From NCBI GenBank assembly GCA_003212335.1, contig QCQA01000002.1, positions 62,001-126,000 of the forward strand: a stretch of 64,000 bases of DNA. Reading direction: 5' to 3'. Shown here piece by piece: positions 17,341-26,614 of the stretch; position 1 is the first letter of the stretch, and every line of letters starts with the position of its first letter. This stretch comes from SAR86 cluster bacterium AG-447-A08 (GTDB taxonomy: Bacteria; Pseudomonadota; Gammaproteobacteria; Magnimaribacterales; Magnimaribacteraceae). The translations under genes were made by a program, and so were the position numbers. The notes beneath the pieces were generated by a model. The model was not told the origin of the DNA and ran no database searches. It saw only the letters and a program-made list of their open reading frames with translations.

Positions 17341-19563
17341 ATGCGCTATATATACATTCTCTTTGGAACAGTATTTATTATTTTTGGTATTTATACTGCA
17401 GGTATTTATTTAGACCTATATGGTGAATTAGAAAGCCCCGGAGCGTCTGTCAATTCCGAACTTCCCAAATCCTTAGTCGAAAAGAAATCTATTGCGCAAA
17501 AATCATTCGGTAAAGAAAAGCAGATATTATTCGGTGATACTCATGTTCACACCACTTACTCAACTGATGCTTTCTTATGGAGCTTACCAATCTTGAATGG
17601 TGAAGGTCCTCATCCTATTTCTGATGCTTGTGATTTTGCTAGATTTTGTGCCAATCTAGATTTTTGGGTTTCAACAGACCATGCAGAAGCTTTGACTCCT
17701 AGAAAATGGAAGTCAATCAAAGAGGCCGTAAGAAATTGTAATAATCCAACGGATCCAGAAGAGCCAGATTTAGTTACTTTTTTAGGTTATGAATGGACTC
17801 AAGTGGGTGATAGTGCTCAAAATCATTATGGCCACAAGAACGTTATGTTCCGTGATGTAGAAGAAGGGAAGGTTCCTCTTAGAGCTATTGGAGCGGGAGG
17901 AATTGCAACTAATGGGATGAGAAATACCTTACCTGAACAATCCAAGCAAATGAGACCTGTTGCATTGTTAGATTTTGAAAATAGACATAGATATTTCAAT
18001 TTCATTGCTTTTGCTGACGAACTAGGCACTTCAAAGTTATGCCCTGAAGGCATTCCTTCAAGCCAATTGGGTGATGATTGTTATGAATTCGCCAATACTC
18101 CTAAAGAGCTTTTTTCAAAGCTAAGAGATTTAAATATTCCAACCATTGTAATTCCGCATGGTAATACATGGGGTTTTTATACTCCTCCTAATAGCTCACT
18201 TGATAAGCAATTAACTTCTGAATTTAATGACAATAAGTTACAGATCTTATTTGAAGTAATGTCAGGCCACGGTAACTCAGAAGAGTATAGACCATGGCGA
18301 GCTCTAACTAATGATGTAAATGGTAATCTTGTCTGTCCGAAACCAACAGAAGATTATTTGCCTAGCTGCTGGCGTGCAGGTGAGATAATAGAGGAGAGGT
18401 GCTTGAATAATGGCTTCTCTAATGCAGAGTGCGCCTTGAGGGCCGAAGAAGCAAGAGACAATTATGCTGTTATGGGAGTTGCTGGTCATTTAACTGTCCC
18501 AGGTGTCCAAATAGAGGATTGGCTTGACTCTGGTCAATGCAAAGACTGTTATTTGCCTTCTTTCAATTATAGGCCAGCAGGCTCAGCTCAATATGGATTA
18601 GCTATTTCAAATTTTGATCAAAATAAAATTTCACGTTTTAATTTTGGTTTTATTGCATCAAGTGATAACCATAGAGCAAGACCTGGTACTGGTTATAAAG
18701 AAATAGATAGATTTGTTACTACTGAAGCCAATGGACCTAGTCATGAATATATTGCTGATATTCTTTATCCAGTTGACGCTGTCACTGATAGGTCGGTTGA
18801 TTTAAGAGATCAACCTCTTTTGGGATTAAGGGCAGGTTTTGGTTCTTTTGAAGCAGAGAGGGAAGCCTCCTTTTTTACCACAGGTGGACTTGCCGCAGTT
18901 CATTCTTCTGGAAGAGATAGGGAGTCAATATGGGCTGGTTTAACTCGAAAGGAGACTTATGGAACCAGTGGAGACCGAATACTTCTGTGGTTTGATCTTG
19001 TTTCAGATGAAACTATCTTACCAATGGGAACGACCACAACACTTGCCGATAATCCTAGATTCAGAGTCAAAGCTGTAGGCGCTTTTGAACAAAAAGATGG
19101 CTGTCCAGACTATTCATCAACAAATATTTCGCAAGAAGAACTTGAAAGAATTTGTAAAAATGAGTGTTACAACCCTTCAGATGTAAGAAAAAATATATCC
19201 AGAATAGAAGTAGTTAAAATAACCCCTCAAATCTCTAACAGTGAGAGTGTTGAAAATCTGATTAAAGACGCCTGGAAAACATTTGAATGCAAACCGAGTC
19301 AGCAAGGTTGTGAGATAGAATTTGAAGATTACGAATTTACAGAAAATTCTAGAGATACTATTTATTACGTTAGAGCCATCCAAGAACCTTCACCAGTTGT
19401 AAACGGAGGTAACTTGCGTTGTACCTATAATGAAAAAGGCGAGTGTATTAAAGTGAATATCTGTTATGGTGATTCAAGAACAGATAAAGAAGATGACTGT
19501 TTAACGCTTTCAGAAGAAAGGGCTTGGTCGTCTCCAATATATATAAATTACCAACAAATCTAA
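17341..19563 (+). CDS. DUF3604 protein, membrane-anchored
   Basis: A 740-residue protein with one N-terminal hydrophobic helix (about 3-24) acting as signal or anchor, so the rest is probably periplasmic. FGDTHVHTTYSTDAF (64-78), with H68 and H70, looks like a PHP/amidohydrolase-style metal site. WVSTDHAEA, IPHGNTWGF and IASSDNHRARPGTGYK follow, a set characteristic of DUF3604. The family has no established biochemical role but is common in marine bacteria. Cysteine-rich stretches near 350-400 and 590-690 suggest disulfides and export. It lies between two GPH transporters and directly after a rhomboid protease, so processing of an extracellular substrate for import is inferred. Confidence 0.85.
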   Translation: MRYIYILFGTVFIIFGIYTAGIYLDLYGELESPGASVNSELPKSLVEKKSIAQKSFGKEKQILFGDTHVHTTYSTDAFLWSLPILNGEGPHPISDACDFARFCANLDFWVSTDHAEALTPRKWKSIKEAVRNCNNPTDPEEPDLVTFLGYEWTQVGDSAQNHYGHKNVMFRDVEEGKVPLRAIGAGGIATNGMRNTLPEQSKQMRPVALLDFENRHRYFNFIAFADELGTSKLCPEGIPSSQLGDDCYEFANTPKELFSKLRDLNIPTIVIPHGNTWGFYTPPNSSLDKQLTSEFNDNKLQILFEVMSGHGNSEEYRPWRALTNDVNGNLVCPKPTEDYLPSCWRAGEIIEERCLNNGFSNAECALRAEEARDNYAVMGVAGHLTVPGVQIEDWLDSGQCKDCYLPSFNYRPAGSAQYGLAISNFDQNKISRFNFGFIASSDNHRARPGTGYKEIDRFVTTEANGPSHEYIADILYPVDAVTDRSVDLRDQPLLGLRAGFGSFEAEREASFFTTGGLAAVHSSGRDRESIWAGLTRKETYGTSGDRILLWFDLVSDETILPMGTTTTLADNPRFRVKAVGAFEQKDGCPDYSSTNISQEELERICKNECYNPSDVRKNISRIEVVKITPQISNSESVENLIKDAWKTFECKPSQQGCEIEFEDYEFTENSRDTIYYVRAIQEPSPVVNGGNLRCTYNEKGECIKVNICYGDSRTDKEDDCLTLSEERAWSSPIYINYQQI

Positions 19564-19573
19564 GCTAAAGATC

Positions 19574-21058
19574 ATGGAAGAAAATATACCCAATAAGAAA
19601 ATTGATTTTAGAACAAAATTTTTCTATGGATTTGGATCAATTTCTTTTGGAATTAAGAATAATGGATTTAGTTACTTTGTTCTTTTTGTTTACAGTTCTG
19701 TTTTAGGATTACCAGCATGGATGGCTGGTTTGGCTTTAAACCTAGTTCTAATCGCTGATGCCATTACAGATCCCTTAGTAGGATATTTTTCAGACAGGAC
19801 TAGATCTAGGTGGGGCAGGAGACATCCTTTCATGTACGCAGCTGCATTGCCGGTAGCTATCACATACTACTTTTTATGGACTCCTCCAGAATCACTCACT
19901 GACTGGCAATTATTTTCTTATCTTCTTGTATGTGCAATTGTAATAAGAGTTTTTATAACATTTTATGAGGTTCCTTCTATCTCTCTTGGTCCTGAGTTAA
20001 CAGATAGCTATGTTGAAAGAACTTCATTGATGTCATTTAGATATTTCTTCGGTTGGTTTGGAGGTTTAACCACTTATAATTTAGTATGGTTTTGGTTTGG
20101 TCCTTCTAACGTAACAGAAACTTTCTCTGATGGTAGATATAATCCAGAGGCATGGTCTGAATACGGATTAGTTGCCGCAATACTTATATTTATTGGAATT
20201 ATAGTAACTGCTGCAGGAACCCATAAACATATCCCAGATTTAATTGAACCACCAGAAAGAAAAAATACATCTTTTACTAAAGTTCTTACCGAGGTGAAAG
20301 AGACATTACTTTCAAACCGCTCTTATATGTTTCTATTTTTCTCTGGCTTGCTTGCTGCTTTAGCTGGTGGAATTGAGGCTGCATTTGCAGTTTACTTTGA
20401 CAGTTATTTTTGGGGCCTAAGTTTAGATGAAATGCTGACTAGAGGATTATGCTTATATCTAGCTCCAATTATTGCAATTTTTGCAGCTCCTTTTTTTACT
20501 GACAGGTTTGGTAAAAAGAATACTGTAATGTCGATATGGGCATTTCAGATTATATTTGCAGCTCTTCCATTTGCACTTAGGTATTCTGATTTAACCTACG
20601 GAACCTCTTTATTTCCCGAAAACGGAAGTCCTTATCTTCTACCTACCTTGTGTATTCATGTTGTCATCAATGTTTCTGCTGCAATTATTGTTTTTGCAAC
20701 ACTGGCATCAATGTTAATGGATCTTGTTGAGGACATTCAGTTAAAAACCGGAAGAAGAGAAGAAGGAATCTTATTTTCAGCAAGGAGTTTTGCCGATAAG
20801 GCAGTTAGCGGATTTGGTTTAACTTTTGCAGGAATTATACTTTCCCTTATTTCTTTTCCCGAAAGCTCCGTTATAAGAGAGCAGTTAAATGGCCAAGTAC
20901 CAAGTGAAGTTTTAGCTAATCTAGCCTTATGGTATATACCAATCTGTATTATTGCTTTTGGTTCTGCACTTTCTCTAGTTGCTGGATACACCTTAACCAG
21001 AGATGAACATGAAGAAAATGCTGCCAATCCTGATACAAAGGTTTGGAAAGCCAATTAA
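19574..21058 (+). CDS. GPH-family sugar:cation symporter (paralogue)
   Basis: A 494-residue, 12-helix transporter with DAITDPLVGYFSDRTRSRWG (about 65-84), RRHPFMYAAALP, a FYEVPS segment and TGRREEGILFSARSF. It shares these with the carrier at 15110, pointing to an old duplication around the rhomboid/DUF3604 pair. It starts 11 bases after the DUF3604 gene with a weak ribosome-binding site. Its stop overlaps the next ATG (TAATG), linking it to the repair gene. The substrate is unknown; the placement suggests the product of DUF3604 activity. Confidence 0.9.
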   Translation: MEENIPNKKIDFRTKFFYGFGSISFGIKNNGFSYFVLFVYSSVLGLPAWMAGLALNLVLIADAITDPLVGYFSDRTRSRWGRRHPFMYAAALPVAITYYFLWTPPESLTDWQLFSYLLVCAIVIRVFITFYEVPSISLGPELTDSYVERTSLMSFRYFFGWFGGLTTYNLVWFWFGPSNVTETFSDGRYNPEAWSEYGLVAAILIFIGIIVTAAGTHKHIPDLIEPPERKNTSFTKVLTEVKETLLSNRSYMFLFFSGLLAALAGGIEAAFAVYFDSYFWGLSLDEMLTRGLCLYLAPIIAIFAAPFFTDRFGKKNTVMSIWAFQIIFAALPFALRYSDLTYGTSLFPENGSPYLLPTLCIHVVINVSAAIIVFATLASMLMDLVEDIQLKTGRREEGILFSARSFADKAVSGFGLTFAGIILSLISFPESSVIREQLNGQVPSEVLANLALWYIPICIIAFGSALSLVAGYTLTRDEHEENAANPDTKVWKAN

Positions 21059-21516
21059 TGCTATTAAAGCACACTTATAGTTCTCCTATAGGCAACATAG
21101 GGTTATTGATAGAAGATCTTAACCTTATTTCGATTTCACTAACCAACCCTGTGCTTAAAGGGATAGAAGCCAAGAAGGATCCTGAAAGTTTCAAATACAT
21201 AATTGCTCAGTTAGATGAGTATTTCTTTGAAGGCAGGAAGAAATTTGATATTGCTTTTAAGATTTCACCAACTAAATTTAGATTAAAGGTTTATCAAGAG
21301 ATGCAAAAGATTCCATATGGTAAAAGTATTACGTATTCGGACTTGGCCGGTAAAGTTGGCAGTCCCAAAGCATTTAGAGCAGTTGGAACTGCATGTGGAA
21401 AAAATCCCCTCCCTCTAATAATTCCATGTCATAGAGTGAAGGCTCAATCAGGTTTGGGCGGATTTACTGGAGGCCTTGATATTAAAAGATTTCTCTTAAA
21501 CCTCGAAAGGAATTAA
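21058..21516 (+). CDS. ogt: Methylated-DNA--protein-cysteine methyltransferase
   Basis: A 152-residue suicide repair protein that moves O6-alkyl groups from guanine to its own cysteine. The active site is C124 in IIPCHRVKA. PYGKSITYSDLA (86-97) and RAVGTACGKNPLPL (107-120) are the DNA-binding and active-site framing motifs. The start at 21058 (TAATG overlap with the transporter) is preferred over the ATG at 21043: MLLKHTYSSPIGN is the normal family start, and five extra residues would lie inside the transporter gene. No Ada regulatory domain is present. Confidence 0.93.
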   Translation: MLLKHTYSSPIGNIGLLIEDLNLISISLTNPVLKGIEAKKDPESFKYIIAQLDEYFFEGRKKFDIAFKISPTKFRLKVYQEMQKIPYGKSITYSDLAGKVGSPKAFRAVGTACGKNPLPLIIPCHRVKAQSGLGGFTGGLDIKRFLLNLERN

Positions 21517-21525
21517 AATTCATAC

Positions 21526-21846
21526 ATGAGTGCAATTACATCAATTGAAACAAAATTAAAAAAAGCTTTGGAACCAAGTCATCTTGAAGTCATTGATGAG
21601 AGCTACCTTCATAATGTAGAGCCAGGAAGAGAATCCCATGTAAGGATAGTCGCAATTTCTAATCTATTCGAAGGGCTCAACTTAGTTAAAAGACATCAAC
21701 TGATTTATGCAGAAATTCAAGATGAAATCGCTGGTCCAATCCATGCCTTGTCCCTGCACACCTTCACTGATGATGAGTGGTTAGAGAAAAATAAAAATGC
21801 TGAGCCTTCACCAGATTGTCTTGGTGGAAGTAAAAACGATACTTAG
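21526..21846 (+). CDS. bolA: BolA family protein
   Basis: A 106-residue protein with the BolA class-II KH-like fold. HVRIVAISNLFEGLNLVKRH (about 38-57) contains the FxGxxLVxRH signature, and GPIHALSLHTFTDDEW follows near 75. BolA proteins bind monothiol glutaredoxins and take part in [2Fe-2S] handling; BolA itself is also a stress-linked transcription factor. It sits between the MGMT gene and trhO with gaps of 9 bases on both sides, so the three are likely one transcript. Whether it is BolA or IbaG type cannot be settled from sequence alone; BolA is favoured by the long C-terminus. Confidence 0.88.
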   Translation: MSAITSIETKLKKALEPSHLEVIDESYLHNVEPGRESHVRIVAISNLFEGLNLVKRHQLIYAEIQDEIAGPIHALSLHTFTDDEWLEKNKNAEPSPDCLGGSKNDT

Positions 21847-21855
21847 CCATTCAAA

Positions 21856-22773
21856 ATGACAGCTAAACATGTTGTTACCTTCTACTCTATTGAAAAAATA
21901 GAGGATTACTTAAAAGTAGGGAGGTCTGTAGAAAGGTTTTGCACGAAAAGGAACATTGTTGGCACATTCTTTTCTACTTCACAAGGCATCAATACTACCT
22001 TGTCAGGTCGTAAAATCGATTTAGAAGAGTTGATAAGTATGCTTGATACTAAATTTTATTTTAAACTTCAGGATTTGACATGGTCTATAACTAAGGCAGA
22101 GCCTTTTAAGAGATTAAAAATAAAATGTAGAGAAAAGCTATTACCATTAGATGGGAATTTTGATCCGACAGAAAAAAGTGGCAAACATTTAAATTATTCT
22201 GAATGGAATTCAATAATTTCAGATCCTGATACCATCGTTATTGATGTAAGGAATGATTATGAGACTGAGATTGGAACATTTAAAAATTCCTTAATTCCAA
22301 ACATGAAGAACCTAACCGAATTTCCTGATTTTGTAGAAAGTCAACTATCTGACGATAAAGAAAAGAAAATAGCTATGTTCTGCACAGGTGGCATTAGATG
22401 TGAAATAGCCTCTTCTTTTATGATTGAAAAGGGATTTAAAGATGTTAATCAACTCGATGGGGGAATATTAAGATATCTAAAAGATTCAAAAAATGAGAAT
22501 CTTTGGCAAGGAGAATGCTTTGTATTTGATGAACGAGTAACAGTAAATAGCAATCTAGAGCCAGGTGAATATTATCAATGTTTCGGTTGTAGAAGACCTC
22601 TTTCGGAAGTGGACCTTAAATCTGAATATTATGAAAAGGGAGTATCTTGCCATCATTGTTACGAATCTTCTTCAGCAAAAGATAAAGAGAGATATGCACA
22701 AAGACAGTTGCAAATAGAGCTTGCAGAAAAAAGAGGTCATGTGCATATGGGTGCTAATGCAAAGCAAAAATAA
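21856..22773 (+). CDS. trhO: tRNA U34 5-hydroxylase TrhO (rhodanese domain)
   Basis: A 305-residue YceA/TrhO protein. The N-terminal acylphosphatase-like domain (about 5-95) is followed by a rhodanese domain with C176 in CTGGIRCE. A C-terminal cysteine-rich part (YQCFGCRRPLSEVD and CHHCYE) probably binds zinc. TrhO makes 5-hydroxyuridine at tRNA position 34 using oxygen, before cmo5U/mcmo5U formation. Family length is about 300-350, so this is full length. The stop lies ten bases before the start of the RND gene. Confidence 0.9.
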   Translation: MTAKHVVTFYSIEKIEDYLKVGRSVERFCTKRNIVGTFFSTSQGINTTLSGRKIDLEELISMLDTKFYFKLQDLTWSITKAEPFKRLKIKCREKLLPLDGNFDPTEKSGKHLNYSEWNSIISDPDTIVIDVRNDYETEIGTFKNSLIPNMKNLTEFPDFVESQLSDDKEKKIAMFCTGGIRCEIASSFMIEKGFKDVNQLDGGILRYLKDSKNENLWQGECFVFDERVTVNSNLEPGEYYQCFGCRRPLSEVDLKSEYYEKGVSCHHCYESSSAKDKERYAQRQLQIELAEKRGHVHMGANAKQK

Positions 22774-22783
22774 AGTCACAACA

Positions 22784-25255
22784 ATGTCTAAATCTTTATC
22801 TAAATTCATTACAACAAACCCAAAATCTTTTTTATTTATTTTTGTTGTTGCTTTAATTTTCTCCTTATTCAACTTGGATAATTTCAAGCTTGATGCTTCC
22901 TCAGATTCTTTAGTTTTGGAAAGTGATGACGACTTAAAATATTACAGAGAGGTAAACTCTGATTACTCCTCTTCAGATTTCTTGATAGTTATTTTTGATC
23001 CCCAAGAAGACTTATTCTCTAAAAAAACTGTAGTTCAGGTTCGTGAAATGGTTACTGTGTTCGAAAATATTAATGGAGTTGAATCAGTATTAAGTTATCT
23101 AGATGCTCCTTTACTTTTTAGTCCCAAAATGAGCATGAGCGAATTAGTAGATAATTTGCGAACTATAGAGGACGAAGGAGCAGATAAAGATCTTGCCCGA
23201 ATGGAATTTAAAAATAGCCCTCTCTATACTGAACTACTTACTGATAAAGAGACAAATTACACGGCGATGCAATTAATACTTGCCAATAATCCTGAATACG
23301 ATGCAGCCATCAATAAACGCTATGAGATTCTAGATTTAATCAATTCTGATCAATACTCTCCTGATGTGCATGACTTAGCTTTAGAAGCTGTAAATGAGGA
23401 TATTAAGTTATTGAATGCTCAAGCTTCGATTGAGAGAGACACCTTAATCGAAGACACCAGACAAGCCATGAATGAGTTTAGAAATAGTGGAGATATTTAT
23501 CTTGGAGGCACAGCAATGATAGCTTCAGATATGATCAGCTTCATCAAAAGTGATTTACAGTATTTCGCATTAGGTGTTTTGGTTATGTTTGTAGTGACCT
23601 TAAGTATTATATTCAAGAAGTTACGTTGGGTAACAATGCCTTTAGTATCAAGCGCCCTGATAGCCCTTTTTGTTATAGGCTTCTTAGGTTGGATGGACTG
23701 GAGGGTAACAGTTGTTTCGTCAAATTTTATATCTTTGCTTTTGATAATTTCTATTTCCTTGACTATCCATTTAATTGTTAGATATCAGGAGTTGTATGAA
23801 ATCAATGCCTCTGCAACAAGACAAGAATTAGTCGCAATGACAATAACACAGATGCTTAAGCCTTGTTTCTACACCGCCTTAACCACTATTATTGCCTTTG
23901 CCTCTTTAGGGGTGAGTGAAATTAAGCCAGTGATGGATTTTGGCAAAATGATGGTTGCTGGAATATTTTTTGCTTTTTTATTTTCGTTCATTCTTTTTCC
24001 TATTTTCATGCTCTTATTCACTTCCGAGAAAGGCAAAGAATCAAGAGATTTTAGTAGAGGAGTAACTGTTATTTTTTCATCCCTTACAGAAAAGTTAGGC
24101 AATTACATCACTTTAATAGCAATTGTGCTTTTTTCCATCTCTTTATACGGAATCAATCAATTGACTGTTGAAAATAGATTTATTGACTATTTCAAGCCAT
24201 CGACAGAAATTTATAAAGGTATGGATTTGCTAGATACAAGGCTAGGAGGGACAGCTCCTCTAGATATAGTAATTAATGCTCCAAGTGATTGGAATATTCA
24301 GGAAGAAGATAATTTTGATGATGATTTTGGTTTCGAGGATGATGAATTCCAAAATGGATATTGGTGGAATACCATTTCATTAGATAGATTAGAAGCAATT
24401 CATGATTATATTGATTCTTTACCTGAGATAGGAAAGGTCTTATCTGTAGCTAGTGGAATTAAGGTAGCTAGAGAATTAAAGGACGGTGAGCCATTATCTG
24501 AACTTGATTTGGCTTTAGTCAAAAATATGTTACCTGAAGATATAAAAGAAAATTTACTTAGTTCTTATATCAGCCAAGATGAAAATCAAGTGAGAATATC
24601 TGCTAGAGTCATAGAATCTGCTGAAGGGTTAAACCGCAATGAACTCTTGGAAGAAATTTCAACTAATCTTGAAAATGAATATGGTCTAACTAAAGATCAG
24701 TTTAGGCTTACTGGTTTAGCAGTTTTATACAACAATATGCTCCAAAGTTTATTTGATTCCCAGATTGGAACCATAGTCATTGTTTTCACAATTATTTTCT
24801 TAATGTTCCTAATACTCTTCAGATCTTTTTATCTGTCCATTATTGGTATTATTCCAAACCTATTAGCTGCGAGTGTTGTTCTGGGGACAATGGGCTTATT
24901 CGGCATCCCGCTTGATATTATGACCATCACTGTAGCCGCAATAAGTGTAGGTATGGCTGTTGATAATACCATTCACTATATTCATAGATTTAAGAAAGAA
25001 TTTGCTAATTCAGGAAATTATAAGAATTCAATGCATAACAGTCATAGAACAATAGGTAGAGCTATGTTCTATACTTCATTAACAATTATTCTAGGTTTCT
25101 TAGTGTTTGCTACGTCTAATTTCAATCCTAGCGTTTATTTTGGATTTTTTGTATCACTCGCCATGGTTATGGCATTATTAGGTGCACTAACACTATTACC
25201 CCAATTAATTCTTTATTTTAAGCCGTTGGGGAAAGAAAAAATTACAGGAGATTAA
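22784..25255 (+). CDS. RND superfamily / MMPL-type exporter
   Basis: An 823-residue protein with the RND half-and-half layout. TM1 (about 15-35) is followed by a large periplasmic loop, then five or six helices (about 255-425). The pattern repeats with a second periplasmic domain and a second block of helices (about 665-815). VAAISVGMAVDNTIHYIHRF in the last block is the RND motif with its aspartate. These proteins export hydrophobic compounds or lipids. Start 22784 (MSKSLSK) is preferred to 22721, since the earlier ATG lies deep inside trhO. A very acidic insert (about 505-520, mostly D and E) interrupts the second periplasmic domain. The racemase gene starts two bases after its stop. Confidence 0.85.
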   Translation: MSKSLSKFITTNPKSFLFIFVVALIFSLFNLDNFKLDASSDSLVLESDDDLKYYREVNSDYSSSDFLIVIFDPQEDLFSKKTVVQVREMVTVFENINGVESVLSYLDAPLLFSPKMSMSELVDNLRTIEDEGADKDLARMEFKNSPLYTELLTDKETNYTAMQLILANNPEYDAAINKRYEILDLINSDQYSPDVHDLALEAVNEDIKLLNAQASIERDTLIEDTRQAMNEFRNSGDIYLGGTAMIASDMISFIKSDLQYFALGVLVMFVVTLSIIFKKLRWVTMPLVSSALIALFVIGFLGWMDWRVTVVSSNFISLLLIISISLTIHLIVRYQELYEINASATRQELVAMTITQMLKPCFYTALTTIIAFASLGVSEIKPVMDFGKMMVAGIFFAFLFSFILFPIFMLLFTSEKGKESRDFSRGVTVIFSSLTEKLGNYITLIAIVLFSISLYGINQLTVENRFIDYFKPSTEIYKGMDLLDTRLGGTAPLDIVINAPSDWNIQEEDNFDDDFGFEDDEFQNGYWWNTISLDRLEAIHDYIDSLPEIGKVLSVASGIKVARELKDGEPLSELDLALVKNMLPEDIKENLLSSYISQDENQVRISARVIESAEGLNRNELLEEISTNLENEYGLTKDQFRLTGLAVLYNNMLQSLFDSQIGTIVIVFTIIFLMFLILFRSFYLSIIGIIPNLLAASVVLGTMGLFGIPLDIMTITVAAISVGMAVDNTIHYIHRFKKEFANSGNYKNSMHNSHRTIGRAMFYTSLTIILGFLVFATSNFNPSVYFGFFVSLAMVMALLGALTLLPQLILYFKPLGKEKITGD

Positions 25256-25256
25256 T

Positions 25257-26387
25257 ATGGGACCTCTAAAAGGATTAAAGATTGTTGAAATGGCTGGAAT
25301 AGGTCCAGGTCCATTTTGTGGAATGATTTTAGCTGATCTAGGTGCTGAAGTTATAAGAGTTGATAGAGCATCTGCTGCAGGCACTGGTTCACGTGAAGAG
25401 CCAGCTAACAGAGGTAAGAAATCCATTGCAGTAGACCTCAAATCTCCTCAGGGTGTTGAGGTTGTTTTGAAATTAGTTGAGAGTTCTGATGCTATTTTCG
25501 AGGGTTTTAGACCTGGTGTTATGGAAAGACTTGGATTAGGACCAGAAATCTGTCAGAGCAGAAATGAAAGGATTGTTTACGGAAGAATGACTGGTTGGGG
25601 TCAGACTGGACCTCTAGCTAATGCAGCTGGTCACGACATTAACTATATCTCTTTATCAGGAGCTCTAGCAGCGATAGGTAGAAATGACTCTCCTCCCGTT
25701 CCTCCTCTTAATTTAATTGGAGATTTTGGAGGAGGGGGAATGCTTCTTGCATTGGGTATTGTTTCTGCCCTCTTAGAGACAAAGAATTCAGGAAAAGGAC
25801 AGGTTATAGATGCTGCAATGACAGATGGATCGTCATTACTCATGACGATGATGTATTCCATGCATCAATCAGGATTTTGGAATTTAGAACGTCAGACCAA
25901 TCTTTTGGATGGCGCCGCCCACTTTTATGATACATATGAATGCATTGATGGTAAGTATATTTCTATAGGTTCTATAGAACCGCAATTTTATTCATTGTTA
26001 TGTGAAATAGCGGAATTATCTGAAGAAGATTTTGGAGATCAAATGAAAAGAGACACATGGGCAGATAAGAAAAAGCTTATACGAGATGTATTTCTTACAA
26101 AAACAAGAGATGACTGGTGTTCTTTGATGGAGGGAACAGATGTTTGTTTCGCACCAGTTTTAGATATGAGTGAAGCACCTAACCATCCACATAATGTTGC
26201 AAGACAGACGTTTATTGAACTCGAAGGTGTAACTCAACCAGCACCTGCTCCGAGATTCGATAGAACTGAGAATGAAATTCAATTACCCCCAGCCATTGCA
26301 GGAGAACACTCTAAAGAGATATTAGAAACACTTGGTATGAATCAAGATGAAGTTGATGATCTTTTAGCTTCTGGTTCAGTGGTTTGA
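25257..26387 (+). CDS. Alpha-methylacyl-CoA racemase (CaiB/BaiF family)
   Basis: A 376-residue enzyme that interconverts 2R- and 2S-methylacyl-CoA so that branched chains and sterol side chains can enter beta-oxidation. The catalytic set known from the mycobacterial racemase MCR is kept at the same numbers: R91, H126, D156 and E241. GHDINY and GDFGGGG frame the active site, and LADLGAEVIRVDR is the family N-terminus. ACAGGAG lies ahead of the start. It is coupled to the exporter upstream and to the small thioredoxin-fold gene downstream (TTGA overlap). The residue match separates it from the CoA-transferases of the same family. Confidence 0.92.
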   Translation: MGPLKGLKIVEMAGIGPGPFCGMILADLGAEVIRVDRASAAGTGSREEPANRGKKSIAVDLKSPQGVEVVLKLVESSDAIFEGFRPGVMERLGLGPEICQSRNERIVYGRMTGWGQTGPLANAAGHDINYISLSGALAAIGRNDSPPVPPLNLIGDFGGGGMLLALGIVSALLETKNSGKGQVIDAAMTDGSSLLMTMMYSMHQSGFWNLERQTNLLDGAAHFYDTYECIDGKYISIGSIEPQFYSLLCEIAELSEEDFGDQMKRDTWADKKKLIRDVFLTKTRDDWCSLMEGTDVCFAPVLDMSEAPNHPHNVARQTFIELEGVTQPAPAPRFDRTENEIQLPPAIAGEHSKEILETLGMNQDEVDDLLASGSVV

Positions 26388-26614
26388 AAGAACTAATTCT
26401 TCTCACCGGAAAGGATTGTCATCTATGTGAACAAGCTCGAACTCTTCTTTCTGAAATTGAAACTAAGGATTTTATTTTAGAAGAGTTGGATATCTACTCC
26501 AAAAGAACTTATCACGATAAATATTGGGATAAAATTCCAGTCTTGATTTATAACAATCAAGAATTACTTTGGCCTTTTGATTCTCAAAAGATTCAAGAAT
26601 TTCTAGATTTATAA
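26384..26614 (+). CDS. Glutaredoxin-like DUF836 protein
   Basis: A 76-residue thioredoxin-fold protein with the redox pair CHLC at residues 12-15, in LTGKDCHLCEQA. This start is typical of DUF836 glutaredoxin-like proteins, whose partners are mostly unknown. It begins with TTG overlapping the racemase stop (TTGA). It ends six bases into the convergent tatD gene, a short tail-to-tail overlap. Confidence 0.85.
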   Translation: MKELILLTGKDCHLCEQARTLLSEIETKDFILEELDIYSKRTYHDKYWDKIPVLIYNNQELLWPFDSQKIQEFLDL

